Part shown: positions 15,280 through 22,862 of the stretch, one piece after another
Layout of the letters: each line of letters begins with the position of its first letter
Numbering within the stretch: the first letter of the stretch is position 1
Position numbers and translations under genes: made by a program
Notes under the pieces: generated by a model
Databases searched by the model: none
The model's input: the letters and a program-made list of their open reading frames with translations, nothing else
Told to the model about the DNA's origin: nothing
NCBI GenBank assembly: GCA_031255955.1
Contig: JAIRRO010000049.1
Coordinates: 1-26,466, forward strand
Length of the DNA: 26,466 nt
Reading direction: 5' to 3'
DNA from: Oscillospiraceae bacterium
GTDB taxonomy: Bacteria > Bacillota > Clostridia > Oscillospirales > Oscillospiraceae

Positions 15280-16677
15280 TATGAAATTTTTGATAATCTG
15301 AGCCACCTGCGCGCGCGTCGCTGTGTCGCGCGGCATAAGCTTGCCGTCCGAGCCTGCCAGAATAAAGCGGCTGACAGCCCATTTCACAGAGACAATGGCA
15401 TAGTCGGCAACGCTGCCGATATCGGAAAAGCCCGCGCCCGTGTCCTCGGGGAAGGAAAGATCCTCGCCCAACCAAAGCGCGTAGCGATACATCACGGTGG
15501 TCATTTGCTCGCGCGTTATCGTGTCGTCCGGTCCGAATGTGCCGTCGTCATAACCGAGGACGATTTCCTCCGATGCCGCCCACGCGACGTACGGAGCGTA
15601 ATAGGCGTCCGGCGAAACATCGGGGAATACACGCGGCGTATCCGCGGTGACCTGCTCTGCTGGAATTTCTTCGACGGGCGTTTCCCCTGTTGGTGTTTCC
15701 CCGATTGACGTTTCTTCGGCGGGTGTTTCTTCGGTTGAGGCTTCCCCGGTCAGCGGCTCGGTGAGCTCCGGATTGGGGGAGGGCGTATCGTCGCCCGGCG
15801 GCGTTGACTCGGCAGGGTGGGAGTTCGTCGGGGCTGCGTCGTCCGAGGCTGTGCCTGTGTGCTGCTCCGGATTTTGCTCCGGCGTCGTGTCGGCGGGCGG
15901 AGCCGCGTCGTCAGATCTATCGGTCGGGGTGTTATCAGCCGGGGCGGCGTCATTTGCGTCGCCGATAGAAGCATACTGCGACGGGTCTATCCCCTCAAGG
16001 CGACCCAGCACGGTTACGAACATCGCGCGGGTCATCGGCATGTCCGGCGCGAATTCCGTCGGTGAGACGCCGTTGTACAGCTTGTTGACATAGACGAAAT
16101 CGACCGCCGGATAGAACCACACGCGCGCGCCCACATCGGTGAACACGGGGTGATGCTCCAGCGCCTCCCCGTCAAATCTGCGGTATCCGTCAATACTCAC
16201 AGCCGCCGCTCCGACGGAGGCGAACGAAACCGCACCACCCTCCGGCACCATATATCTGTGCCCGCGGACTATCGTAAACGTACCCGAAAGGCTTGTCCCC
16301 TCGGTGAGGTCAAGCGTGCTGCCGGCGGAGATAACGCCGGAGGTTTCGCCCGATTTAAGCGTGAAGATAGCCCCGGGGGCAAGGCTGAGCGTCTGCCCGG
16401 GAAGGATTTCTTCCGTCACGGACGGCACGGCGCGCGTGTATCCCACGGGCGGCACGAGTAATCCGCCCGCGCCGAGCCTTGCCGTAAGGCGCGCGTATTC
16501 GGCGTCAAACGCCCGCGTGACGGCGACATCAAGCTCCGCTGCCAGCTCCGCGCGGTACTCACCGTTTAGTCGCGACAGGGTGATAAGCGGGTCGTCCTGT
16601 CCACCCGCCGCGCCGAGTGTTAAAATCATCGCGACTGTCAGAGCCGCCGCCGCTGTTGTCCTGATTAGCTTTTTCAT
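15271..16677 (-). CDS. Secreted S-layer homology (SLH) domain protein
   Basis: A 468-residue exported protein. Residues 1-26 form a signal peptide (MKKLIRTTAAAALTVAMILT). A middle part rich in Gly, Ser and Thr (LPGQTLSLAPGAIFTLKSGE) is predicted beta-rich. Three SLH units anchor it to cell-wall polysaccharide: one around HPVFTDVGARVWFYPAVDFV, then RVFPDVSPDAYYAPYVAWA and FSDIGSVADYAIVSVKWAV. A low-complexity Pro/Thr/Glu/Asp linker of about 100 residues, with degenerate ETP-type repeats, separates the first unit from the other two. The start ATG 16677 fits the signal peptide; it has no Shine-Dalgarno site and sits six bases after a perfect -10 box, so the mRNA may be leaderless. The function is unknown beyond surface attachment. 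Confidence 0.87.
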   Translation of the reverse strand: MKKLIRTTAAAALTVAMILTLGAAGGQDDPLITLSRLNGEYRAELAAELDVAVTRAFDAEYARLTARLGAGGLLVPPVGYTRAVPSVTEEILPGQTLSLAPGAIFTLKSGETSGVISAGSTLDLTEGTSLSGTFTIVRGHRYMVPEGGAVSFASVGAAAVSIDGYRRFDGEALEHHPVFTDVGARVWFYPAVDFVYVNKLYNGVSPTEFAPDMPMTRAMFVTVLGRLEGIDPSQYASIGDANDAAPADNTPTDRSDDAAPPADTTPEQNPEQHTGTASDDAAPTNSHPAESTPPGDDTPSPNPELTEPLTGEASTEETPAEETSIGETPTGETPVEEIPAEQVTADTPRVFPDVSPDAYYAPYVAWAASEEIVLGYDDGTFGPDDTITREQMTTVMYRYALWLGEDLSFPEDTGAGFSDIGSVADYAIVSVKWAVSRFILAGSDGKLMPRDTATRAQVAQIIKNFISR

Positions 16678-16683
16678 AAGCGC

Positions 16684-16712
16684 ATTATACATAACAGCGC
16701 TGTCCGTGTCAA
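16684..16712 (-). promoter_or_regulatory. Consensus sigma-A promoter of the SLH gene
   Basis: On the minus strand, TTGACA (16707-16712), a 17-bp spacer and TATAAT (16684-16689) match the consensus at all twelve positions. The spacer contains a 10-bp palindrome, ACAGCGCTGT (16694-16703), that could be an operator. The expected start coincides with the A of the SLH start codon at 16677. Confidence 0.87.
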
Positions 16713-16720
16713 TCACGTTG

Positions 16721-16749
16721 TTGATATTTGCGCCGCGACGCGTTAAAAT
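16721..16749 (+). promoter_or_regulatory. Promoter of thiN
   Basis: TTGATA at 16721-16726, a 17-bp spacer and TAAAAT at 16744-16749. It lies back to back with the SLH promoter, with only 8 bp between the -35 boxes, so one regulator could affect both. The predicted leader of about 55 bases shows no TPP riboswitch motifs. Confidence 0.65.
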
Positions 16750-16810
16750 ATCGGCGGGATTTGGATATGCGATTCAAAATATCCGTTCGGAAACGGGGGC
16801 AGTAGTGATA

Positions 16811-17485
16811 ATGAATGACAAAATATACATCGCCCGCGCGGGGGATATACAGACACCCGCCTGCCGTATTTTCGGCGCGGGGGAGCTTAGCCCGAGCGAT
16901 GCTCTGACCAATAAGCGCGATTTGATTATCGCGGCGGACGGCGGGCTGCTTCATTTGCAGCGACTCGGCATTGCGCCGCGGATTATCATCGGCGATTTCG
17001 ATTCGCTTGACGGTGTGCCGGAGCCCTCCCCCGGCGTCGAGATAATCCGCCGCCCCGTTGAAAAGGATTTAACCGATATGAGCCTCGCCGCGGACGAGGG
17101 GTTTGAGCGCGGCTTTGATATGTTTGTTCTGTACGGCGGCACGGGCGGGGCGCGGCTGTCGCACACGTTGGCGAACATATCGCTGCTCGCGCGGCTGTGC
17201 GAGCGCGGCGCGCAGGGCTTTCTTGTCGGTGCGGGGGCAGAGCTTACGGTTATAAAAAACGGAAAAATCTCTTACGGCGCGCATACGCGCGGGAGCGTTT
17301 CCGTGTTCGCCATAGGCGGCTTATCGCGCGGCGTTTCGATAACCGGACTGAAATACGAAGCGCGGGATATTGCGCTGACAGAGAGCTTTCCGCTCGGCGT
17401 CAGCAATTCGTTTATCGGTACACCCGCGTCAATCGAGGTGACTGACGGCTGCTGCCTAATTGTGCGTGAGGAAGTCGCGGAGTGA
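16811..17485 (+). CDS. thiN: Thiamine pyrophosphokinase
   Basis: This 224-residue enzyme converts thiamine and ATP to thiamine pyrophosphate and AMP. The N-terminal catalytic domain has IIAADGGLLHL, the GDFDSLD motif (IIIGDFDSLDGV) and KDLTDMSLA. The nucleotide/thiamine-binding GGTGGARLSHTLANI follows, where the usual family form is closer to GGRxDH; here a serine replaces the aspartate before histidine. The C-terminal beta domain includes TGLKYEARD and FPLGVSNSF. The start is placed at ATG 16811; GTG 16805 is in frame and possible, and the ribosome-binding site is weak. It ends 2 bp before the convergent spoIIE. Confidence 0.9.
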   Translation: MNDKIYIARAGDIQTPACRIFGAGELSPSDALTNKRDLIIAADGGLLHLQRLGIAPRIIIGDFDSLDGVPEPSPGVEIIRRPVEKDLTDMSLAADEGFERGFDMFVLYGGTGGARLSHTLANISLLARLCERGAQGFLVGAGAELTVIKNGKISYGAHTRGSVSVFAIGGLSRGVSITGLKYEARDIALTESFPLGVSNSFIGTPASIEVTDGCCLIVREEVAE

Positions 17486-17487
17486 GG

Positions 17488-19842
17488 CTATTCCCGTCGC
17501 TCAATTCTTACAGCTATCGCGGTGACGTCGTCCTCCGCGCCGCGGGCGCGCGCCGCCTCCGCGATATTTAGCGACAGCTCGCACGGGTCGTCCCCGCCGT
17601 ATTCGGAAATCATACGGATAAGTTCGCCGTCCTCCGCGCCGTCAGAGACGACAACGGCGAACATTCCGGGTGAGAGAGACGCCGTTGCGCTGTCGGGCGC
17701 GTCAGTCGGCGCGGCCGAGAGTCCCGCCGCGAGGCTGTTGCCGCGTATGCGCTTTACGGCGGTACCCGATTTCACGTATGTCGGAGCGGCGCCGTATTTA
17801 ATAAGTGTCATATCGCCGGAAAAGAGATTCACGCACATCAAATCCACCGTGGCGCAGCCCGTGTCCTCGTCGCTGCGCAGCTGCATTATTCCGTTTAACA
17901 TACGCACAGCAGCCTCCGGCGGAGCGCCGGAGCGCAGGAAGCGTTCCAATATACGCACACAGTCAGCGCTGAGCCGCGCGGCGGCTTCGCCGGAGCCCAT
18001 ACCGTCAGACAGCAAAATATGCAGCACGCCTTCGTCTGTTTTGAAATACGCGCCCGTGTCGCCGCTCACCTCTCCCTCGCGGCGACTCATACGCGACACG
18101 CCGACAGAGGCGGAAAGCGGCTCCGCCTCCAGCAGCAAAAGATCACCGGAGCGCGGGCGTCCCTCCGGGGTACACAGCCGCACACCCAAAACGGCGGAGA
18201 GCTTGTCCAGCATACCGCGGTCGCGGCGGAAGGCGTTAATCTCCGCCCCGGATATTTCCGCGTGCAGCCGCCCGCCCCTGTCGCGAAATACCGCAACATC
18301 CGCTGTTATCCCGAGACTTTTCAAATATTTTCGCGTTTTCGCCTCAAGCTCCGCCTCGACGGATATCCCCCCGCCAAGCTCCGTGGAAATCCCGTCGAGT
18401 ATCGCCGCCACCTCCGAATACTGGCTGTATGCCGCCTGACGATTGCCGCGCAGACGGTTATTCATCAGCCGCTGGCGTAAAAAAGAGCGTACTTCGCAGT
18501 TTACGGCATACGTGAAGCTGTCTATCTTGATACACGCCTGCTCGAAATATTCCGGATAATCGCTCTTTTCGACGCTGCCGCGCCGCAGCATATCCCGCGT
18601 AATCCCGTTCAGCGCGTCGCGCGTCGATATGTAATTCTCCTGCCAGCAGATCGCGGAGCGCTCGCATTTACGGCAGACCTCATCCGCCGCGCGGTCAAAA
18701 ATCACGGCGGGATTTTCAGCATCGGCGGCGCTTTTCGCGGGCGACTTCACTGTCGTGTTGAACAGATCCCTGAAAGCCTGCGATGCTTCCGCGACGCGGC
18801 GGCGCGTATATTCCCGCGCCCGTGCCGCGCCCTCACGCGTCTCCCGCTCCGGAAGCAGCGCGCTGAGCCGTGAGATAAAAGCCGTCGGCAGCAGCATAAA
18901 TACGACGGACGCGGCAAACACCTCATATAAAATCGCGGGCGCCGCCCCGCGAATGATAAAGGGCGACGCCTCAGCCGAGACGGCAAACGCCGCGGCTCCG
19001 GCGTCCGCCAGAATAAACGCCGACGCGAAGGCTAAGCGCCCCCTGCCGCAAAACACCCCCGCCGTAAGACCCGCCGCCCCATATGCCGCCGCGAAAATCG
19101 GCTGCGAGCCTGACGCCGCGTCAAGCGCCATCCCCACGGCAAGCCCCGCGGCGCAGCCCATACCGGCGCCGCCCTTGTACGCCGTAAGCAGCACGGCGAG
19201 CACGGCGGCGGCTCTGCCTATAGACAGCACACCGAAAACCCGCAGCTCGGAGAGCGAAATCAGCGCTGTGGAGAGCAAAATCAACACGCTTATGGTGTGC
19301 GGCACCTCGTTTTCAAGGCTCAGCCGCCACGACCACGGCGAAAACGCGGTTTTATAAAAATACGCGCAGCCGAGGCATAATACGGCGTCCGAGGCGGCAA
19401 AAACCGTCTCCGCGGCGGAAACCCCGCCATCGGCGGCGGAAATAATCCCGACGAGCAGCGCCGATATACCCGCGGCGGCGGGTACAAATCCTTCCGAGCG
19501 CGATATGGCGGCGGGGCGGAACACAAACGCCGCCGCGACAGCCAAAAGCGCCATCGATATGTATTTCAGCGCCGATAGAAACGGGCACAACATCAGGTGT
19601 CCGGCCGTCGCGCCGAGCAGCGCCGATATACCCCCGAGTCCCACCCCGGACGAGGCGGCGAACGCCGCCGCGAAGGGCGACATCCCGCCGAGAATCGACG
19701 CCCCCGATAATATAAATCCGAGCGAAAACCGCGTGACGGCTTCGGCGGCGTGCGCCGCGCGCTCCCGCGAGGCTCCGTCGCGCACTATTACGCGCGCCGA
19801 CAGCTTGGAAAAGCGGAGTCTGAGGTCGTTAAGAGTCAACAA
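17488..19842 (-). CDS. spoIIE: Stage II sporulation protein E, SpoIIAA-P phosphatase
   Basis: A 784-residue membrane phosphatase. The N-terminal 320 or so residues are hydrophobic and hold about ten membrane helices. A regulatory region follows with a cysteine motif (CRKCERSAICWQENY near residue 395). The C-terminal PP2C domain carries LLSDGMGSGEAA, CATVDLMCVNLF, VVVSDGAEDGEL and AEDDVTAIAVRI, the metal-binding and core motifs. SpoIIE dephosphorylates SpoIIAA-P at the septum and activates sigma-F, encoded at 8258-8968. The start is TTG 19842 (or TTG 19839), with AAGGATAAGG upstream; this site lies in one arm of an inverted repeat at 19850-19874. Confidence 0.94.
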   Translation of the reverse strand: MLTLNDLRLRFSKLSARVIVRDGASRERAAHAAEAVTRFSLGFILSGASILGGMSPFAAAFAASSGVGLGGISALLGATAGHLMLCPFLSALKYISMALLAVAAAFVFRPAAISRSEGFVPAAAGISALLVGIISAADGGVSAAETVFAASDAVLCLGCAYFYKTAFSPWSWRLSLENEVPHTISVLILLSTALISLSELRVFGVLSIGRAAAVLAVLLTAYKGGAGMGCAAGLAVGMALDAASGSQPIFAAAYGAAGLTAGVFCGRGRLAFASAFILADAGAAAFAVSAEASPFIIRGAAPAILYEVFAASVVFMLLPTAFISRLSALLPERETREGAARAREYTRRRVAEASQAFRDLFNTTVKSPAKSAADAENPAVIFDRAADEVCRKCERSAICWQENYISTRDALNGITRDMLRRGSVEKSDYPEYFEQACIKIDSFTYAVNCEVRSFLRQRLMNNRLRGNRQAAYSQYSEVAAILDGISTELGGGISVEAELEAKTRKYLKSLGITADVAVFRDRGGRLHAEISGAEINAFRRDRGMLDKLSAVLGVRLCTPEGRPRSGDLLLLEAEPLSASVGVSRMSRREGEVSGDTGAYFKTDEGVLHILLSDGMGSGEAAARLSADCVRILERFLRSGAPPEAAVRMLNGIMQLRSDEDTGCATVDLMCVNLFSGDMTLIKYGAAPTYVKSGTAVKRIRGNSLAAGLSAAPTDAPDSATASLSPGMFAVVVSDGAEDGELIRMISEYGGDDPCELSLNIAEAARARGAEDDVTAIAVRIERRE

Positions 19843-19849
19843 AATCAGT

Positions 19850-19874
19850 CCTTATCCTTAGAATATTGATAAGG
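19850..19874 (-). promoter_or_regulatory. Inverted repeat covering the spoIIE ribosome-binding site
   Basis: CCTTATC at 19850-19856 and GATAAGG at 19868-19874 pair around an 11-base loop. On the spoIIE mRNA the downstream arm overlaps the purine-rich ribosome-binding stretch, so folding would limit initiation at the TTG start. The stem is short (7 bp, mostly A-U), so the effect is speculative. Elsewhere in 19875-19927 I see only a short GC-rich repeat and no strong promoter. Confidence 0.4.
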
Positions 19875-19927
19875 CGATTTTATTGCCGCCGGTATGCGAA
19901 ACGCGCGGAATCGCGCTGTAAAACACC

Positions 19928-19967
19928 GTCGGGAAATAGAGCTTTGGGCGGGGTGTTATTTCCCGAC
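19928..19967 (-). terminator. Hairpin after spoIIM
   Basis: A perfect 11-bp inverted repeat, GTCGGGAAATA at 19928-19938 and TATTTCCCGAC at 19957-19967, begins 8 bp after the spoIIM stop. On the minus strand it is followed by GGTGTTTTAC, a weak T-tract. It probably ends the TIGR04086-spoIIM transcript, although the 18-base loop makes it less compact than a standard terminator. Confidence 0.6.
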
Positions 19968-19975
19968 GCCGCGTA

Positions 19976-20557
19976 TTATCCGCCGAGACGGGAGAGCAGC
20001 CCGGGGGCAATCGCCGCGGAGGCTAAAGACGCCGCCGCGACGGCAAGCGCTCCCACAGCGGAGCTTCTTAACAGTCCCGCGCCATACGGCAGCATAGGTC
20101 CCGCGGCGCGGCGCGGCAGAGAACTGAGAAGAGAGAACGACGCGGCGAAGGTCGGCGCTGACAGCATCAAAAGGCTCGGCGTCGCGATAAGCGCCTCCGG
20201 CGCGAACACCGCCAGCGCCGCCGGAATCCCTGCCTGACCGTAATACCGCACAACAGCCGACATCGTGAAGCACAGCACAAAGCCGCGAATCGCCGCGATT
20301 ATCGGAATCCCCGCGACGCCCAGCACTGAAAACGCGAAAAACAGCGCGGCGATGTGATATTTCCCCGCCGAAAGAAGCGCCGGGAAAAACCGCTCCCCGA
20401 CGCCGGAGATGCTGCCCTCAGACAGCCCCGCTATGTACGCCCCGACGCGCGTGTCCGGCGGCAGCGCCGCGGCGGACGCCACACCGGCAACGCACCCCGC
20501 CGCAAACAGCACGGCACAGAGGATAAAGCCCACGCGGCGCGCTTTGCTTTGAGCCAT
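19976..20557 (-). CDS. spoIIM: Stage II sporulation protein M
   Basis: A 193-residue membrane protein of the DUF95/SpoIIM family with about five hydrophobic helices. The family core is IPIIAAIRGFVLCFTMSAVV followed by FAPEALIATPSLLMLS, matching the GFxxGFT and PQNxIIIPA regions of B. subtilis SpoIIM. SpoIIM, with SpoIID and SpoIIP, remodels septal peptidoglycan during engulfment. The start ATG 20557 follows a GGGGGAGG site at 20567-20575; a longer N-terminal frame is Arg-rich and overlaps the upstream gene. It probably shares a transcript with the TIGR04086 gene 19 bp upstream. spoIID and spoIIP are not in the window. Confidence 0.85.
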   Translation of the reverse strand: MAQSKARRVGFILCAVLFAAGCVAGVASAAALPPDTRVGAYIAGLSEGSISGVGERFFPALLSAGKYHIAALFFAFSVLGVAGIPIIAAIRGFVLCFTMSAVVRYYGQAGIPAALAVFAPEALIATPSLLMLSAPTFAASFSLLSSLPRRAAGPMLPYGAGLLRSSAVGALAVAAASLASAAIAPGLLSRLGG

Positions 20558-20576
20558 AAAAGCCGAGCCTCCCCCG

Positions 20577-20981
20577 TTAATGGCGGCGGGCGCGTCCCAG
20601 CGCCGACGCCGCCCCGCCGAGCGCCCCACCGGGAATCAGCGCCGCGAGCTGAAGCAGCTTTCGTCCGCCGAAATCCCCTCCGATAAGAGCGCCGCCGAGA
20701 TATACAAGCAGCATTACAGCGCCCGCGGCGCAGCCCGCAAGCAGCCGACGTCCTTCAAAGCGCGACGCAGCGGCAAGCCCGCCCGCGAGCGCGCCGAGAA
20801 ACGCGCAGATATTGGTCACAAGGCGCATAGAATCCTCCGGCAAGCGTCCGGCGGAGATAAGCGCCGCCGCCCCCGCAAGCAGCGCCGCCGTGACGGCAAG
20901 GCTCACCGCCAGTCCGAAAAGCTGCGCCGCCGTCGGCGGCGGGATGCGCGTCGCCGTGTTCTTTTTCCTGATTTGCCGCAT
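20577..20981 (-). CDS. TIGR04086 family membrane protein
   Basis: A 134-residue protein with four hydrophobic helices (QLFGLAVSLAVTAALLAGAA, MRLVTNICAFLGALAGGLAA, LLAGCAAGAVMLLVYLGGAL, LLQLAALIPGGALGGAASAL) and basic ends. The size, topology and position after yajC fit TIGR04086, a family of unknown function often found beside yajC. The start ATG 20981 follows GGGGAGGG on the minus strand. That ribosome-binding site is itself part of a long hairpin (20983-21056). It lies 19 bp before spoIIM. Confidence 0.75.
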   Translation of the reverse strand: MRQIRKKNTATRIPPPTAAQLFGLAVSLAVTAALLAGAAALISAGRLPEDSMRLVTNICAFLGALAGGLAAASRFEGRRLLAGCAAGAVMLLVYLGGALIGGDFGGRKLLQLAALIPGGALGGAASALGRARRH

Positions 20982-20982
20982 A

Positions 20983-21056
20983 AAAAAGCCCTCCCCGTAA
21001 GCACTTGAATAAAACCCGATGGATTCTGTACAAGTTATTCAAGGGGAGAGCTTTTT
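20983..21056 (-). promoter_or_regulatory. Long hairpin between yajC and the TIGR04086 gene, terminator or ribosome-binding-site switch
   Basis: On the minus strand AAAAAGCTCTCCCC (21043-21056) pairs with the GGGGAGGGCTTTTT segment (20983-20996), reinforced by an inner 9-bp stem of TTATTCAAG (21035-21043) and CTTGAATAA (21004-21012). The distal arm contains the ribosome-binding site of the TIGR04086 gene and ends in a T-run that meets its ATG. Folding could therefore end yajC transcripts, hide the ribosome-binding site, or both. A second small hairpin (GCCGCT 21059-21064, AGCGGC 21071-21076) lies just upstream. Confidence 0.65.
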
Positions 21057-21082
21057 ATGCCGCTTTTAAGAGCGGCTGTGTT

Positions 21083-21361
21083 CTATTTTTGTGTTTCCTG
21101 CGTGGATTTGCCCTTGGAGGCAACCGCCCACTTGGCAACCTCGACGCGAACACGATCCTCGCTTGTCTCAAACACAATGCTGTCATCGGAGACCGATACG
21201 ATTTTTCCGTACAGCCCCCCGATTGTCGTCACGACGTCGCCGGGGGTAAGGGAGCTGCGCAGCTCCGTCTCCTGCTTTTTGCGCTTTCTGCTGGAAAGTG
21301 TTTGTGTAACAAAGAGAACGGCAATCATCGCCACTAGCATAATAAGCATCGTTGGATCCAT
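21083..21361 (-). CDS. yajC: Preprotein translocase subunit YajC
   Basis: A 92-residue protein with one N-terminal membrane helix (MLIMLVAMIAVLFVTQTL), a basic KRKKQ stretch and the conserved cytoplasmic motif LTPGDVVTTIGGLYGKIVSVSDDSIVFE. YajC associates with SecDF and supports protein export. The start ATG 21361 follows AAAGGA. Its promoter is just upstream; secD and secF are not in the window. The leader between them holds an unusual chain of short repeats. Confidence 0.94.
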   Translation of the reverse strand: MDPTMLIMLVAMIAVLFVTQTLSSRKRKKQETELRSSLTPGDVVTTIGGLYGKIVSVSDDSIVFETSEDRVRVEVAKWAVASKGKSTQETQK

Positions 21362-21370
21362 AGTTTTTAA

Positions 21371-21411
21371 TCATTCCTTTCCTATCATTTTCTTATCATT
21401 TTCCTGTCATT
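21371..21411 (-). repeat. Short tandem repeats with linked mini-ORFs in the yajC leader
   Basis: On the minus strand the leader contains ATGACAGGAAA, ATGATAAGAAA and ATGATAGGAAAGGA in succession, an imperfect repeat of about 11 bp. Each unit begins a mini-ORF of four or five codons that ends in a TGA overlapping the next ATG. The last ATGATT opens a longer frame running into yajC in another reading frame. The GGAAA units also resemble ribosome-binding sites. Confidence 0.55.
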
Positions 21412-21419
21412 GTGCCGCC

Positions 21420-21448
21420 ATTATATCAGCCCGGACGGCAAAAGACAA
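21420..21448 (-). promoter_or_regulatory. Sigma-A promoter of yajC
   Basis: On the minus strand, TTGTCT (21443-21448), a 17-bp spacer and TATAAT (21420-21425). It lies 5 bp downstream of the MutL stop codon, and I see no terminator between them, so yajC may also receive readthrough from the mutase operon. Confidence 0.8.
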
Positions 21449-21453
21449 GCTGT

Positions 21454-22836
21454 TCACGGAATTTTTGCATCTGTAAGATATTTTTTTGCGATTACAAGCG
21501 CCTTTGCAGGCTCGGTGCGCGATAAAAGTCCCACGGCGAAGAGGATATATCTGCTGTCCGTCATATATTTCGGCTCACGCGGGGCAAGCGTACCCGGGGC
21601 GGTGTTCTCCGAACGCGCCCCGTCAAGAATTTCCGCCGGAGTCCTTGAAAACGCGAGCGGTCCGCCCGCACCGATAACCAATCGCACCCCCGTGAGATCC
21701 TTGCCGCGTTGAATCAGCGTCTCGCCGTCCGGTGTGTGGCGAGTCTCTACGCTTCCCGCGTGGCGCGAGACGGCGACCGACACCGCTGTCCGCGCAAGAA
21801 TAAATTGCGCCCGCGCCGCCTCGGCGTCGCCATCCGGCACGGATAATTCGGCGCGCAACCGCGCGGCGGTGCTCATAAAGCGCTCGCGTTTTTCATCCGG
21901 CATAGCCTCCGCGGCTATCGCAGAAAGCGCGTCGATGTTGTGGTATAAGCCCAAATCCCCCTCGACGGTGCGTTTCGCGTAAGGCTCGCGCAGTCCAAGC
22001 AGATGCACCCCGCCGCGCGGATTCCCGGCGGCGACGGAATACACATCTGTCGTCGCGCCGCCGACGTCCGCCAGCATAAGCTCACCCAAGCCGGGCTCGT
22101 CGTCACATCCATCTGATAACAGCTTCGCCGCCTCCAGCACGGCAGCCGGCGTCGGCATTACAACGCCGGAGATGATATCGCCGGATTTTGATATGCCCTT
22201 CGCGTCCATAATTCGCGAAATGAACAGCTCGCGGATTTTCGCGTTCACGGGGTCAAGCTCCAGCCTGCCGAACTCCGGCATAACATTCGGGGCGAAGCTC
22301 AGCTGCTTATCCGTTCCAAGAAAGGCTTTTTCAATATCGTCGCGCGCTGATTTGTTCCCGGCGGCGATGACAGCGGCACGTATATCGGAGTGTGCCAGCA
22401 GCTGCGCATTGTGTACGATGGTGCGTCGATTCCCGCCGTCCGTGCCGCCTGTCAGCAGGATAAGATCCGGCGCGTGTTCCTCCAATCGGCGCAGCTCACT
22501 GCTTGTAAGCTCATAAGAAAATTCGGCGGCAACGCGCGCTCCCGCGCCGAGAGCTGCCAGATACCCCGCCTTTGTCGTATAATCCGGCACAAGCCCGATA
22601 ACGGCAAGCCGCAAGCCCCCGGCGGCGCTGGAGCACGCTTCGGCGGCGCGAATTTCGCGCTCGCCGACGGCGGGTGCAGCCTTTTTCAGCAGCTCAAGCG
22701 CCGCCCGCAGCCCCTCCGTCACGTCCGTATCCGCCGTGGACGGCGCTTGCACGCGCGCAAGCAGCGTTTCCGTTTGCAAATCAAACGCCACCGCCTTTGT
22801 GAACGTGCTGCCGAAATCAATGAATACGCGAATCAT
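21454..22836 (-). CDS. mutL: MutL/GlmL, actin-like ATPase partner of a glutamate-mutase-type enzyme
   Basis: A 460-residue member of the MutL (glutamate mutase L) family with the ASKHA ATPase fold. The phosphate-1 motif is FIDFGSTFTKAVAFD at residues 5-19, the adenosine-type motif LILLTGGTDGGN lies near 120-132, and LADVGGATTDVYSVA is the phosphate-2 region. In glutamate mutase operons, glmL lies between glmS and glmE and is thought to be a chaperone or reactivating factor for the B12 enzyme; its exact role is not established. The start ATG 22836 lies 26 bp after the mutase stop, with no strong ribosome-binding site. It is not the DNA-mismatch MutL. Confidence 0.88.
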   Translation of the reverse strand: MIRVFIDFGSTFTKAVAFDLQTETLLARVQAPSTADTDVTEGLRAALELLKKAAPAVGEREIRAAEACSSAAGGLRLAVIGLVPDYTTKAGYLAALGAGARVAAEFSYELTSSELRRLEEHAPDLILLTGGTDGGNRRTIVHNAQLLAHSDIRAAVIAAGNKSARDDIEKAFLGTDKQLSFAPNVMPEFGRLELDPVNAKIRELFISRIMDAKGISKSGDIISGVVMPTPAAVLEAAKLLSDGCDDEPGLGELMLADVGGATTDVYSVAAGNPRGGVHLLGLREPYAKRTVEGDLGLYHNIDALSAIAAEAMPDEKRERFMSTAARLRAELSVPDGDAEAARAQFILARTAVSVAVSRHAGSVETRHTPDGETLIQRGKDLTGVRLVIGAGGPLAFSRTPAEILDGARSENTAPGTLAPREPKYMTDSRYILFAVGLLSRTEPAKALVIAKKYLTDAKIP

Positions 22837-22862
22837 AGGAATTTTATCTCGCGCGGCGCGCC

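Noticed and set aside
16304..16810. Long N-terminal extension of ThiN
   Set aside because: It would lie antisense to the SLH gene and upstream of the predicted thiN promoter; the ThiN family begins near ATG 16811.
16750..16810. TPP riboswitch in the thiN leader
   Set aside because: The leader is only about 55 bases and lacks the conserved CTGAGA and ACCTGA-type motifs.
17522..18439. Long open frame on the plus strand opposite spoIIE (305 codons)
   Set aside because: It mirrors the codon bias of a real GC-rich gene on the other strand, has Ser/Arg/Pro-rich composition without motifs and no ribosome-binding site. Similar long antisense frames over trpB, the molybdoenzyme and the mutase were left out for the same reason.
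20977..21082. SCIFF peptide gene expected near yajC and TIGR04086
   Set aside because: No small cysteine-rich reading frame is present between the two genes or around them.
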